A DNA stretch of 64,000 bases from Rebecca billardiae RCC1528 (lineage: Eukaryota > Haptophyta), in the NCBI GenBank assembly GCA_965240325.2, contig OZ251234.1, forward strand, positions 1,674,001 through 1,738,000, written 5' to 3'. The position numbers were made by a program, and so were the translations under genes. Positions 41,510 through 51,887 of the stretch are shown here, one piece after another. Numbering within the stretch: position 1 is the stretch's first letter; each line of letters begins with the position of its first letter. A model generated the notes under the pieces. That model searched no databases. It was not told the DNA's origin and saw only the letters and a list, made by a program, of their open reading frames with translations.

Positions 41510-42442
41510 TCACACCATGCGATGCGCCTTGCCCTTGTTCTTGCCCTCACGCGTAGCGACCTCGAACCTGTCAACGACGCCTGCCTCCTTGCGGTCTTTG
41601 TCGACGCCCCGCGACTTGACCAGCGTGCTGTGCACGGTCGACCGGAAGCGCTCTGACAGACTCGGGACTCCAAACACGATGAGCTGGACGATGCACACGA
41701 GCTCGACGATGCCCTGCGACACGGGCACGCAGCTTGCATCGACGAACAGGTGATAGATCACAGTGGGGAGCGCAAGAACGCCACCGAGGGTGAAGGTGCG
41801 TCCGAGCGACACCCAGAGATTCTCCAGCCGCGCACGTCCGATGAGCGACGTCAGCGAGCGCCCGAGCATCACAGTGCCGACGAGGCCGAGCACCGCCCAC
41901 AGCAGCAGCATTGCCAGCGTCGACGCGGCGCACGTGCAGTTCGTCGGCTCGTGCGAGAAAGGGTCCGCGCAAGCGCCATCCTTTCCCTTGACGAATGCGA
42001 GCACCACGTCGGCCGTCATGATGACGAACATGCCCGCGTGCAACGCAGTCGTTCCGATGCTCGCGAGATTGATCGAGAATGCCTCGGTCGGCTGGATGCT
42101 CAGCATGAGAAGGAACGCGGCGACCGGCGTGCACGTGATGGGAATCAGCTGCACGTTGCTGCAGACGTCAGAGTCCCCGCCAGCGCAGCCGATCGCGTAG
42201 AAGAGGAACATGCCGATCGCAACGAACAGGACTAAGGCACCAAGAGCTTGGAGTGGACGCCCGATGCGGGCGCGAAACCGCGCGACCTGGCGGCGGCGAG
42301 CAAACAGCTGGCTGCGCAGCTTGTCCTCGTGCTTGGTTCGAGTCGCCGAACCACGGTAGCGAGCCTGGATCGTGGTGGCGGCCTGGTCGGCGGTGGGGCC
42401 GGAGCCATCGGTCGGCTTGGCACTACTCGAGCACGTTCCCAT
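41510..42442 (-). CDS. Myristoylated IQ-motif multi-pass membrane protein
   Basis: I chose the ATG at 42442, giving 310 residues that begin MGTCSSSAKP, a textbook N-myristoylation and palmitoylation signal. An upstream in-frame ATG at 42529 adds 29 Arg-rich residues with different codon use, probably 5' UTR. Residues about 20-40 form an IQ motif (AATTIQARYRGSATRTKHED), predicting calmodulin binding. Five or six hydrophobic segments follow (for example LGALVLFVAIGMFLFYAIGC and LAMLLLWAVLGLVGTVML). The tail is basic. Calcium-regulated membrane function is an inference; the family is not recognised. Confidence 0.7.
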   Translation of the reverse strand: MGTCSSSAKPTDGSGPTADQAATTIQARYRGSATRTKHEDKLRSQLFARRRQVARFRARIGRPLQALGALVLFVAIGMFLFYAIGCAGGDSDVCSNVQLIPITCTPVAAFLLMLSIQPTEAFSINLASIGTTALHAGMFVIMTADVVLAFVKGKDGACADPFSHEPTNCTCAASTLAMLLLWAVLGLVGTVMLGRSLTSLIGRARLENLWVSLGRTFTLGGVLALPTVIYHLFVDASCVPVSQGIVELVCIVQLIVFGVPSLSERFRSTVHSTLVKSRGVDKDRKEAGVVDRFEVATREGKNKGKAHRMV

Positions 42443-42801
42443 GACGCGACGAAAGGTGGGATCCCGGCGGCAGCGGTTGTCGGAAGAGGCACAACGGGAC
42501 ACCAGGACACGACGACGACGAGTACTCATTAGTTATTAGTGATGGCGCACATTGCAGATTTGTGATTGAGCATCTCAGGGTCGTTCGTCAGGAGCTCGCA
42601 GCACGGTTCTCTTGAACCGCTGCGTACTGTTACTGTAGATTCTCGAGTGTCGTCGCTATCATTCATTACGCCCAATACTACGTAATACAGAAAATGCTTT
42701 GGGAAATTCAGAGTCCAACACTGATATTAATTAATGAAACGACACGATCTGATGAGAGTGAAAGGGTCCCGGACGCGCGGGAGCGACGCACGCGGCACGG
42801 C
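42443..42801. other. Head-to-head spacer
   Basis: About 359 bp between the chosen divergent starts; it becomes A+T-rich near 42600-42740. It contains two possible upstream ATGs: 42529 for the minus gene and 42694 for the plus gene. Confidence 0.4.
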
Positions 42802-44935
42802 ATGCGTCCACGGCTCGTCGCGCAGCTCGTCGCGCTCGCGGCCATCGCCGGCGTCTCAGGAGCCTGCGTGCAGCCCGTTGGCATCGACGATGGCACGCCG
42901 GGTGCTCTCGACTCCACTGACCTCGTCGGCAAGCTCCCTCCAGAGGGCATCTTCCCGACCATGATCCAGGTGCCTGCGCGCTCGAACTTTCAGCCTGCGA
43001 GCGAGCGCCCATCCATGCACGCCCACGCTGCACGCGGTGCAGGCACGCAGACGATGCAGCTCGCGCTGCGCCCATGCGCACGCGTGGGTGGGGGGCAGCC
43101 CTCTGACTGCGCCGAGCGTCCGCCCCTCCGCCGTGACTGTCCCTGCGTGCATCTGGCCCTGCGCACACATGCGCACACACGTCACGACGCACGTGATGCG
43201 TGGCACAATGCGTGGCACAGATCATCATCCCGAAGCTCGGCCTGTACGAGACTCCCATACAGTTTCGCAACGTCCAAATGGCAGTGATTCCGATTTACAG
43301 CGCGGCCGCTGCCTTTGAGGTGACGGCGCTCGAGTTCTTCGGCCGCATTGCTGAGACGACCAGCCGTCGCCGGTGTGCTTCCTCAGGTGCGTACGATTTC
43401 GATCTGCACCGCCGTGTGACGCTTGCCTACGCCTGTGCATGGGGCATGACGACATTCACGGCGGAAATCAAGGCCGATGTTACCGCGAAGCTCGCTGAGT
43501 GGGGCCTCGACTACGAGCGCTGCCCAGGTGGCCCTGGATGCGACACGACGGACACTCCGTGGGGCCTGGCATGGGCGCTGACGGAAGAGGTGAAGGCATT
43601 CGCAGCTCGAGATGGTTGGAACGCGGACGGCTCCATGAGCCGGCGCCACAACTTGCTCAACTACTCCGACTGGCGCTCAAAGCCGTACGTGCCTGCCAAC
43701 GCACCGTGGGAGCTGACCGTTCCGACGCGCTGGAAGCCACTCCTGGAGCGCGACGGCAGGGGCTTCCTCTATCACCAGGTGGGCGCCAGCGCAGTGCTGA
43801 TGTTGTCTGTGCTGCGTGTGGCGTGCTCATATGTTGCCCTGTCCGCCCACCGATCCGCAGGAGCATGTCGTACCACACATCGGTGCCACTGCACGCTCCA
43901 TCTTCCTGTCCGACAAGCAGATTTGTGCCATGCGCTCTCCCTCACCTGCATACGACTACCACAGCGAGATGGATGAGGTGTTGGCGCGCACAGAGGCACT
44001 GACAGACGAGCAGAAGGCAGAGGTGGAGCTCTTCGACTCCAAGTTCACGTCGCTCTTGCCGATGCAAGTGCAGTGCGCGGAAGGGCATCTCACTGGTGCG
44101 CAAAGCCGCCCGCAGCAGCCCGCTGAGCACAACATACGCAGACAGGCCCTGCACTTGCTAACTAATGTGCTGCACCCACATGGCACGTGCACCGCAGGAT
44201 TCGTTTGAGTTCATCCTGGCGGACACGATGACCATCAGCGTGCTGTACGAGAGCATCATCGTGGTGTGGAAGGAGAAAGTGCGCCACGACCTCGTTCGGC
44301 CGACCTCGCTGATCCAGGCGCTCCGGGCTGGCGAGCTCGTGCGCACGTACGCTGGCCCAGTGGTGGGTGGAGCTGCGGAGATCGACGCTGCGGAATGGGA
44401 GCCGTACGTTCGCGTGATGCCGCACGCTGAGTATCCCTCTGGCTCAGCCTGTGTGTGCAAGGCCTACCAGCGGGCACTCACCAAGCTAGAGGGTTCTGAC
44501 TCTGTCCTCTCTACCATCGGTGGACCGCTTGCAGTGGAGATCCCTGCAGGCTCGTCCAAAACAGAGCCAGGCAAGACCCCCGCTTCACCACTGCTCCTCA
44601 CCTACTCCTCTTGGTCCCAGGCAGCATCGCGCTGCAGCCACTCGAGGCTCGAAGGCGGCATGCACTTCACCACCTCTGTGCCGGCTGGCGAGGACCTGTG
44701 CGCTGGCATTGGTGATCTCATGGCTGACGTCTTCATGAAGCTCCGAGCTGGCCAGGTCCCAGACACAGTTGCTGACATCTATGGCCAGCCGTCAGAGGTG
44801 CGCTGCCCTGGAGACGCAAGGCAGCCAGCGCAAGGCGGAGTCCTGTGCCCTCCTGGCTGCGTCAGCGCTGGTCGTATGCGCCTGCTCTTCGGCGGCTTCG
44901 GCAAGTGCCCTCCTGGCTGTGTGCGCAGCACCTAA
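42802..44935 (+). CDS. PAP2/vanadium-haloperoxidase-fold protein with altered active site
   Basis: Exons 42802-42969, 43221-43778, 43861-44067 and 44198-44935, all phase 0, give 556 residues. Residues 1-20 are a signal peptide (RPRLVAQLVALAAIAGVSGA). The fold's three motifs are visible: Kx6RP in KEKVRHDLVRP, the second motif as HAEYPSGSACVCKAY at about 390, and SRLEGGMHF for SRx5H. In PAP2 phosphatases and vanadium haloperoxidases the second motif is PSGH, whose His is the acid/base. Here it is Ser (about residue 394), while the Lys, both Arg and the third-motif His remain. Either the chemistry is altered or the protein only binds phosphate or vanadate. The last ~45 residues contain a CPPGCV repeat and may be intron: GAG|GTGCGC to GTGCGCAG would give a short alternative end. 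Confidence 0.78.
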
Positions 44936-46203
44936 CTTCTGGCCGACTGCTTGAATACCATGTATGACCATGGCTTCTGGCTGGGTGAGCTGCCGGCCTT
45001 TGTGCGACTGCTTGCTCTGTGCAGCGCTGGGGCACCCACATGGCAATGGCTGGCTGCGCGCAGATAATGAAGTCAGTGAAGTGAGGGCTCTGTTGGAATG
45101 GTCCGCGGACAGACGGCGCTGACAACCACTCGGGCACTAACCAGACTCAGACTGAGAGTGAGACTGGTCAGTCAGATCCGAGTCAGAGTCCGAGCGTGAC
45201 GGACCGACGCCGACGGGGCTCAGTGGAGTCACCGCCAGTCGTAGCGGATTTATTCGGAAGGAGGGCCAATATAAGGTTGGCAGCATCGGCAGCCATCGGC
45301 TGAGTGCTGACCCGCCGCTGACCGGAGTGATCGGTTTCGTCATCAGCCGTTTTTTTTTAATTTACGGACTACGACACTCGTCATTTATTCACTATGACAA
45401 TTAAACTGTATTCAGTCGTATATTCATCACGCAATTCACACTAATACTGCTATTCAGCGTCGCCCCCCGGAGAATAATTTATAATCGTCAGTCGTTAAAT
45501 AAGCTACTACGGTCGTTAATGGTTCCGACTGCACTAGTGGTCCGACTCGGCAAGTCCGCGGACAGGTCCGACCGTCGGTATTCGTATTGATAACGATTAA
45601 TTACATATTTATATCCGGCCCGCCATTATAATATTTGACATATGTGATGATTGATCGGTCGGGCCTCGCGGCGGCCGCGCCGCTGCCGGCCTGCCGCTGG
45701 CGGCACGAATTATCTCATATCCGATCTGCTGATTTTTGTGCGGAGCGCCTCACAGGGCCTTGACAGGGTCGTCTCACGTCTGCCGACTCAACGGCATTGG
45801 CTTGGCAGACCGAGGCGGCCGTCAGGTATGATTAAATGATGATATTATGATGCTGGTGAACGAAATAATACTCCGCGGGATAGAATATAACAGTTACTAG
45901 CAGACCTAGCAGACAGAGCAGTAGTGTCTTATTATATAAGACAGTTGACACGGGTTCACTCAGCTCCGAGCAGACAGTGTCAGTCGGTCCTGCTCTAACT
46001 AACACGTGTATCTCAGCTAGCAGCAAACGGCGGTCTCAATGTCGTCGGCGGGGGCCGCGTCCGAGGCGGGTCCGCCTGACTCGGCTCAGAGTAGCCGGAG
46101 CTCATGCCCGTTGGCCCGGCCAGTGCCCGTGGCCGCGTGCCAGACCGGCCGACGCACAGATGGATGGGCACCACATCGCTGACGTACTGGCAAGGGAATC
46201 CGC
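44936..46203. other. A+T-rich intergenic region
   Basis: About 1.27 kb with no frame worth naming. It includes TGACTCAGACTGAGAG-type degenerate repeats at 45140-45200 and strongly A+T-rich DNA at 45350-45640. Confidence 0.55.
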
Positions 46204-46671
46204 CTAGATGAGCTTGGCCATCTTTGCGCCGTGATAGAACGCGAGACCAATCAACGGGAAGTCACCCAGGTGCCCAAGACCGCCGCCGAGCATGCGACCT
46301 TGCGGCCCGCCGGTGGCGTAGCCGTAGCCGTAAATGAAGCGCGAAGCGACCCAGATGCCCCCAAACGCGGCTGCGGGCTTCGGTGCGCACAGCCCCACGA
46401 CGAGCATGAGAATCATGATTGGGGCCCACGACTCGAGCGTGTTTTGATGTGCACGCTGTACGCAGTTGAATGCCTTCGCATGCTTGTGCGACTCAGGCGC
46501 GTAGAGTGCCGGATATTGCACATCATACTTCTTGCGCGCGAGTACGACATTGATCGTGAGGTAGAGGTTCATGATGAATGAAGCGGCGAGCACGAGGACG
46601 ACATACCCGTACTCAGGCGTGATTTCAACCACCGGTTTCACGGGCGGCTCGAGGGACGGCGACGAGCCCAT
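46204..46671 (-). CDS. Microsomal glutathione S-transferase 3-like (MAPEG family)
   Basis: 155 residues from the ATG at 46671. The MAPEG/MGST3 signature is clear: EYGYVVLVLAASFIMNLYL, INVVLARKKYDVQYPALYA, FNCVQRAHQNTLE (the family's most conserved stretch, with the glutathione-contacting Arg-Ala-His-Gln-Asn) and GYATGGPQGRMLGG. Four membrane helices are visible. MGST3 enzymes conjugate glutathione to hydrophobic electrophiles, reduce lipid hydroperoxides and can make leukotriene C4 in animals. It sits in the ER or outer organelle membrane as a trimer. Divergent from acetate kinase, 174 bp apart. Confidence 0.93.
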   Translation of the reverse strand: MGSSPSLEPPVKPVVEITPEYGYVVLVLAASFIMNLYLTINVVLARKKYDVQYPALYAPESHKHAKAFNCVQRAHQNTLESWAPIMILMLVVGLCAPKPAAAFGGIWVASRFIYGYGYATGGPQGRMLGGGLGHLGDFPLIGLAFYHGAKMAKLI

Positions 46672-46845
46672 GTTGAGGTCGGCCGCGCGCGGGGATGAGG
46701 CTCGGCGATCGGCGATGACGACGGCTGTTTGTCGCCAAGCAAGTACGGTATCAAGGCCGCCGTTTCACGTTTCCGGGAAGGGAAACCCGAAACCAAACGA
46801 CTGCCGATTGCCCGCCACAGTCCACCGGCGACTTCATCATCTCCG
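46672..46845. promoter_or_regulatory. Probable bidirectional promoter (MGST3-like / acetate kinase)
   Basis: 174 bp between divergent ATGs. No core element is recognised. Confidence 0.4.
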
Positions 46846-48150
46846 ATGACGAAGCGCTCCAGCCGCGCCGGTGAGCGCGCACTCGCCGTCCTGGTCGTGA
46901 ACGCGGGCTCATCCAGCCTCAAGTATCAGCTCTTCGCCTACCCTGGTGGGCCGGTCAACCGGCCGACTGTCGTCACCTCGGGCATTGTCGAGGGCATCGG
47001 CGAGTCGCAGCGCGCGCAATGGCGGTACGAGTTTGGCACCGAACGCGCAAACAAGCCGGTGGACGCCTCAAATCACGGGGAGGCACTGACGCTCGTGCGC
47101 GAGCAGCTCAACGCAAAAAACCTCCACATCGACTGCTGTGGCCATCGCGTCGTGCACGGCGGCTCCGACTTCTCCGCGCCGGCCGTCGTGGATGCTGCCG
47201 CGCTCGAGCGCATCTCTGAGCTGCGCACGCTCGCACCGCTGCACAACCCGCACAACGCCCTGGGGATCCGCGTGGCGCGGGAGGCGTTCCCAGACGCGAC
47301 GCAGGTCGCCGTGTTCGACACCGCCTTCCACGCCACCATGCCCGAGCGTGCGTGGCGGTACCCAATCGAGCGCTCGCTCGCGGACTCGCTCGGCGTCCGA
47401 AGGTACGGCTTCCACGGCACTAGCCATGGGTACGTGCACCGCCGTGCCGCGGGATTCCTGGGTCGGGAGGGTGGCTTGACGTGCATCACCATGCACCTCG
47501 GCAACGGTTGCTCGCTCGCGGCCATCCAAGCGGGCGAGGTCGTCGACACTTCGATGGGGATGACCCCTCTAGCCGGCGTGTGCATGGGCACACGCTCAGG
47601 CGACATCGACCCGTCCATCTGCGCACACCTCGCGGCGCAGCGTGGGATGTCGGCAGCCGAGGTGGACACGCTGCTGAACAAGCGCTCTGGGCTCCTTGGC
47701 ATCTGCGGGCACAACGACATGCGCACCATCGAGCGCATGGCTGCGGGCGATGGCGCGGGCAAGGGCGTTCGCGACGCAGAGCGCGCCTCCGCGCAGCTGG
47801 CCATCGACATCTACGTTCACCGTGTGCGGCATTACCTCGGAGCCTATTGGCTGCAGCTGGGCAAACTTGACGCCGTCATATTCACCGCGGGCGTGGGAGA
47901 GAACTCTGCACTCATTCGCGGACTCGTGATGGCCGACCTCGGCCACATGGGAGCGCAGATCGATGAGGGTAAAAATGCAGCGTGCTCAAAGGGGGCGCCA
48001 GGTCATGATGGTGACGTGGCCGACATCAGCGCGCCGGGCTCACGCGTGCCTATCCTGGTCGTCAACACAAACGAGGAGCTCGAAATCGCAGAGCAAGCGC
48101 GTATGCTCGTCGACTCGTCGTCTGCTGTGAGTGCTGATGATGCACCATGA
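46846..48150 (+). CDS. ackA: Acetate kinase
   Basis: Acetate kinase makes ATP from acetyl phosphate and ADP, or the reverse, usually next to phosphotransacetylase in fermentative or acetate metabolism. 434 residues from the ATG at 46846; a longer frame would need a TTG. All catalytic blocks are present: VLVVNAGSSSLKYQLF at about 14-29, HRVVHGG, LAPLHNPHNA, VAVFDTAFHATMP, RYGFHGTSHGYV (His at about 190), HLGNGCSL, CMGTRSGDIDPS (catalytic Arg at about 249), IFTAGVGENS (Glu at about 352) and NTNEELEIA at the end. A basic N-terminus of about 12 residues is too short to prove organelle import, though a longer leader on an upstream exon is possible. Eukaryotic acetate kinases are found in green algae, some fungi and protists. 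Confidence 0.95.
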   Translation: MTKRSSRAGERALAVLVVNAGSSSLKYQLFAYPGGPVNRPTVVTSGIVEGIGESQRAQWRYEFGTERANKPVDASNHGEALTLVREQLNAKNLHIDCCGHRVVHGGSDFSAPAVVDAAALERISELRTLAPLHNPHNALGIRVAREAFPDATQVAVFDTAFHATMPERAWRYPIERSLADSLGVRRYGFHGTSHGYVHRRAAGFLGREGGLTCITMHLGNGCSLAAIQAGEVVDTSMGMTPLAGVCMGTRSGDIDPSICAHLAAQRGMSAAEVDTLLNKRSGLLGICGHNDMRTIERMAAGDGAGKGVRDAERASAQLAIDIYVHRVRHYLGAYWLQLGKLDAVIFTAGVGENSALIRGLVMADLGHMGAQIDEGKNAACSKGAPGHDGDVADISAPGSRVPILVVNTNEELEIAEQARMLVDSSSAVSADDAP

Positions 48151-48265
48151 CGACGAGTGTTCGACGTACGTTAATAACGTTGGCGGCGCCCGGTGCTGCT
48201 TTGAAACAACTACAGACCGCCTCACCGCCTGTAGCCTGTGTTACCGAGTACGAGGGTATATATAT

Positions 48266-48348
48266 ATGATCGGCTACGCCGATCTTCGGGTAGTGAACAA
48301 CGAAGTTGGGGGCGCACGGCCCTAGTGGCTAGTGCTCAGAGTCACCGA
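48266..48348 (-). promoter_or_regulatory. Structured repeated element, copy B
   Basis: The second, shorter copy of the element at 29654-29763. It lacks three small blocks (TGA, an ATATAT-like insert and TA) but keeps the ATCGGC-TAC-GCCGAT hairpin, AACAACGAA, GGGCGCACGGCCCT and GAGTCACCGA. The stop codon of the minus-strand frame at 48342 lies inside it, as in copy A. Confidence 0.6.
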
Positions 48349-49533
48349 TCACGCAGCTTGTGAATGTGTCTGTGAGCAGCAGCCGCGGCTTGTGACGACA
48401 CGGTCGGACGGTCGGACGGTGCCGGTGCGGCGGGGGCAGCGGCGGCGCGACGGCGTCGGCGGTGGCGCGCTCGCACAGCGTCCTGCAGCACGTAAGCGCA
48501 GCGTGACTGCGTGTGCAGCAGCGCGCCGCTCAGCTCCCGCCGCTCCACGCCGCCGCAGCGGCGCGCGCGGCGCGCGCCCGCTTCGGCCGCGGCCGCGCCC
48601 GCCACCGTCCGTCGCGCCGCCGCCAGCTGCTGCGCCGTCGGTGACGGCGGCGGGTCGAGTGCGGAGAGGAGGTGGATGAGCCAGTGCAGCCCGGACTGCG
48701 TGACGTCCACGTCCACCACCGCGTCCTCCTTCGCCACCGCCATCTCCTCCGCCCGCCCCGCCCCCCAGCGGCGGTCCCACCACCCAGGCGGCGACCGGCC
48801 CGGCGCGCGCTGCGGGCGCCCGCGCGCCGCCGCTGCCGTCGGCGGCGGCGATCGCGGCGGCGAGCGGCGATCGCGGCAGCCCGTCGGGCGGCGGCGGCGG
48901 CGCGCCGCCGCCCTCCGCTCCGCCCTCCGACGCCGCCCTCCGACGCCGCCCTCCGACGCCGCCCTCCGACGCCGCCCTCCGACGCCGCCCTCCGACGCCG
49001 CCGCCTCCGATCCGCCCCGCCGCCGCCGGGCGACTGCGCTCGGATGACGAACCGGCTGGGCGGCAGCGACCAGCCGCGTGGGCGGCGTGACGCGACGCGC
49101 TCTCCGCCGCTGACGGAGGAGTTGACGGAGGTCGTGCGCGCGAGGTCGGCGGCGGTGTGCGCGGCGGCGCTGGGCGAGTGCGCCAGCCTCTCGGGCAGCA
49201 CATGCCCCGCCGCGCGCCCGCCGCCGCCCACCGGCCCAGGCTCCCGCGCTCGGCCTCGCGCCGCACCGCCGCGCGGTCCGAGTGCAGACGCCTGTCGACC
49301 GGATAGGTCAGATTTGCGACGCAGCCTGCGGAGAGGGTGGCGCATGCGGCGGGCTCGGCGGGGTCGAGCGCGCAGTGCGCGATCACCTCGAGCAGCAGCT
49401 GCGCCACCCCGTACGCGCGCAGCATCGGCGCGTCCGGTCGCATCACCCGTGCAGTCCGGTCGCCAGCAAGCCGCGGAGCCGCGGCGGCGGCGGCACGCGG
49501 GCGGCCGCCGCCGGCGAGGGTGAGGACGGACAT
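48342..49533 (-). CDS. Probable multi-exon gene, structure unresolved
   Basis: Three minus-strand stretches look coding but lie in different frames. From the ATG at 49533: PMLRAYGVAQLLLEVIAHCA followed by a Cys/Ala stretch and CVANLTYPVDR, which resembles an armadillo-type helix pair. Near 49190-49080: HVLPERLAHSPSAAAHTAAD then LARTTSVNSSVSGGERV. From about 48780 to the stop at 48342: EEMAVAKEDAVVDVDVTQSG, LHWLIHLLSALDPPPSPTAQ and a basic tail. A 13-bp tandem repeat, which cannot be coding in one frame, lies between the second and third. I could not place introns, and a frameshifted pseudogene is possible. Confidence 0.4.
48923..49000. repeat. 13-bp tandem repeat, six copies
   Basis: Unit CCCTCCGACGCCG repeated six times without change. 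Because 13 is not a multiple of three, the array shifts frame each copy, so it probably lies in an intron or breaks the host gene. Confidence 0.95.
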
Positions 49534-51087
<1,554 letters not shown>

Positions 51088-51782
51088 TCACGATGGCCTT
51101 CGTTCGGTGCTGTCGTCCGCAGAAGTCTCGGCTTGCGCCATTTCGCGCTGCCGGCGAATGCGGGTACGCACCTCCTTGAAGTCCGCGCCATAAATGAGCA
51201 GCTCCCACCGGTCGAATAGGGCCTGTGACCACTCCTGGCCTGATGTTGGCACGAGGCTCCAGTAAAGCCAGCCGCTGATCGTCGGGCTTCGGCCAGCGGG
51301 GAGTGCGTCGAGGTAACCGCGCTTCAGTGGGCGGAAGACGAAGTCATTCAAGCCATGAGCCCCGCCTGCGCACGCCGTCCCAACGAGGACGATAGGCACG
51401 ATCTGCCGGCGCGGCGCCCCCGCGAGCAGCGCCACTCCACCTGAGGTGTACATTCCGCTCATGATGGACAGTGGGATACCGTCGCGCATACCAGCCGCGA
51501 GGAGAGCTTCGCGCACGCCTGCGGGGAACGCGGGCACATGATGGTGTGGGTCATCACGCAGGCAAGGCAGGAGGCATACGCGTGGCACGCGCTGAGATGG
51601 CACGCACCTGCGAACCCGCCAAAGAGCGCACCAACGCTAAGGCCACCCGCCAGGGCATATCGATGAAAGTGACCCCTTCCCAGTATGGTGCTCCAGAGGC
51701 CACCGCACACGCTCCCCGCAGCGCCGGCGCCGGCGAAGTACTCGGCAACCCTGCCCAGCGGCTGCGCGAAATCCGTCGCCAT
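51088..51782 (-). CDS. Tim17/22/23-like small membrane protein (tentative)
   Basis: Exons 51608-51782 and 51088-51518, with an 89-bp GTGCGT-CAG intron, give 201 residues. Splicing yields the smooth ALFGGFAGVREALLAAGM. Gly-rich membrane segments follow one another: YFAGAGAAGSVCGGLWSTIL, YALAGGLSVGALFGGFAG, SGMYTSGGVALLAG and IVPIVLVGTACAGGAHGL. This spacing resembles the Tim17/Tim22/Tim23 and NDUFA11 family of mitochondrial inner-membrane proteins. The soluble C-terminus contains WLYWSLVPTS and a charged tail. No presequence is visible, as usual for that family. An unrelated four-helix protein is possible. Confidence 0.6.
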
Positions 51783-51887
51783 CGTGAGATGCGTCACTGG
51801 AGCTGGCTTGGAGTCCGGAGGCCGGCCGGGGCGGCGGCGGCGGCCGCGGGCGGCGGCACGAAGCTCTCCACCGACGACAAGGCAGAC
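51783..51887. promoter_or_regulatory. Short bidirectional promoter (Tim17-like / zinc-finger nuclease)
   Basis: 105 bp between the chosen ATGs. If the plus-strand gene started at the in-frame ATG at 51789 the gap would be only 6 bp, which argues for the later start. Confidence 0.35.

Noticed and set aside
46729-46845. Longer acetate kinase start
   Set aside because: It needs a TTG start; the ATG at 46846 precedes the conserved N-terminal strand directly.
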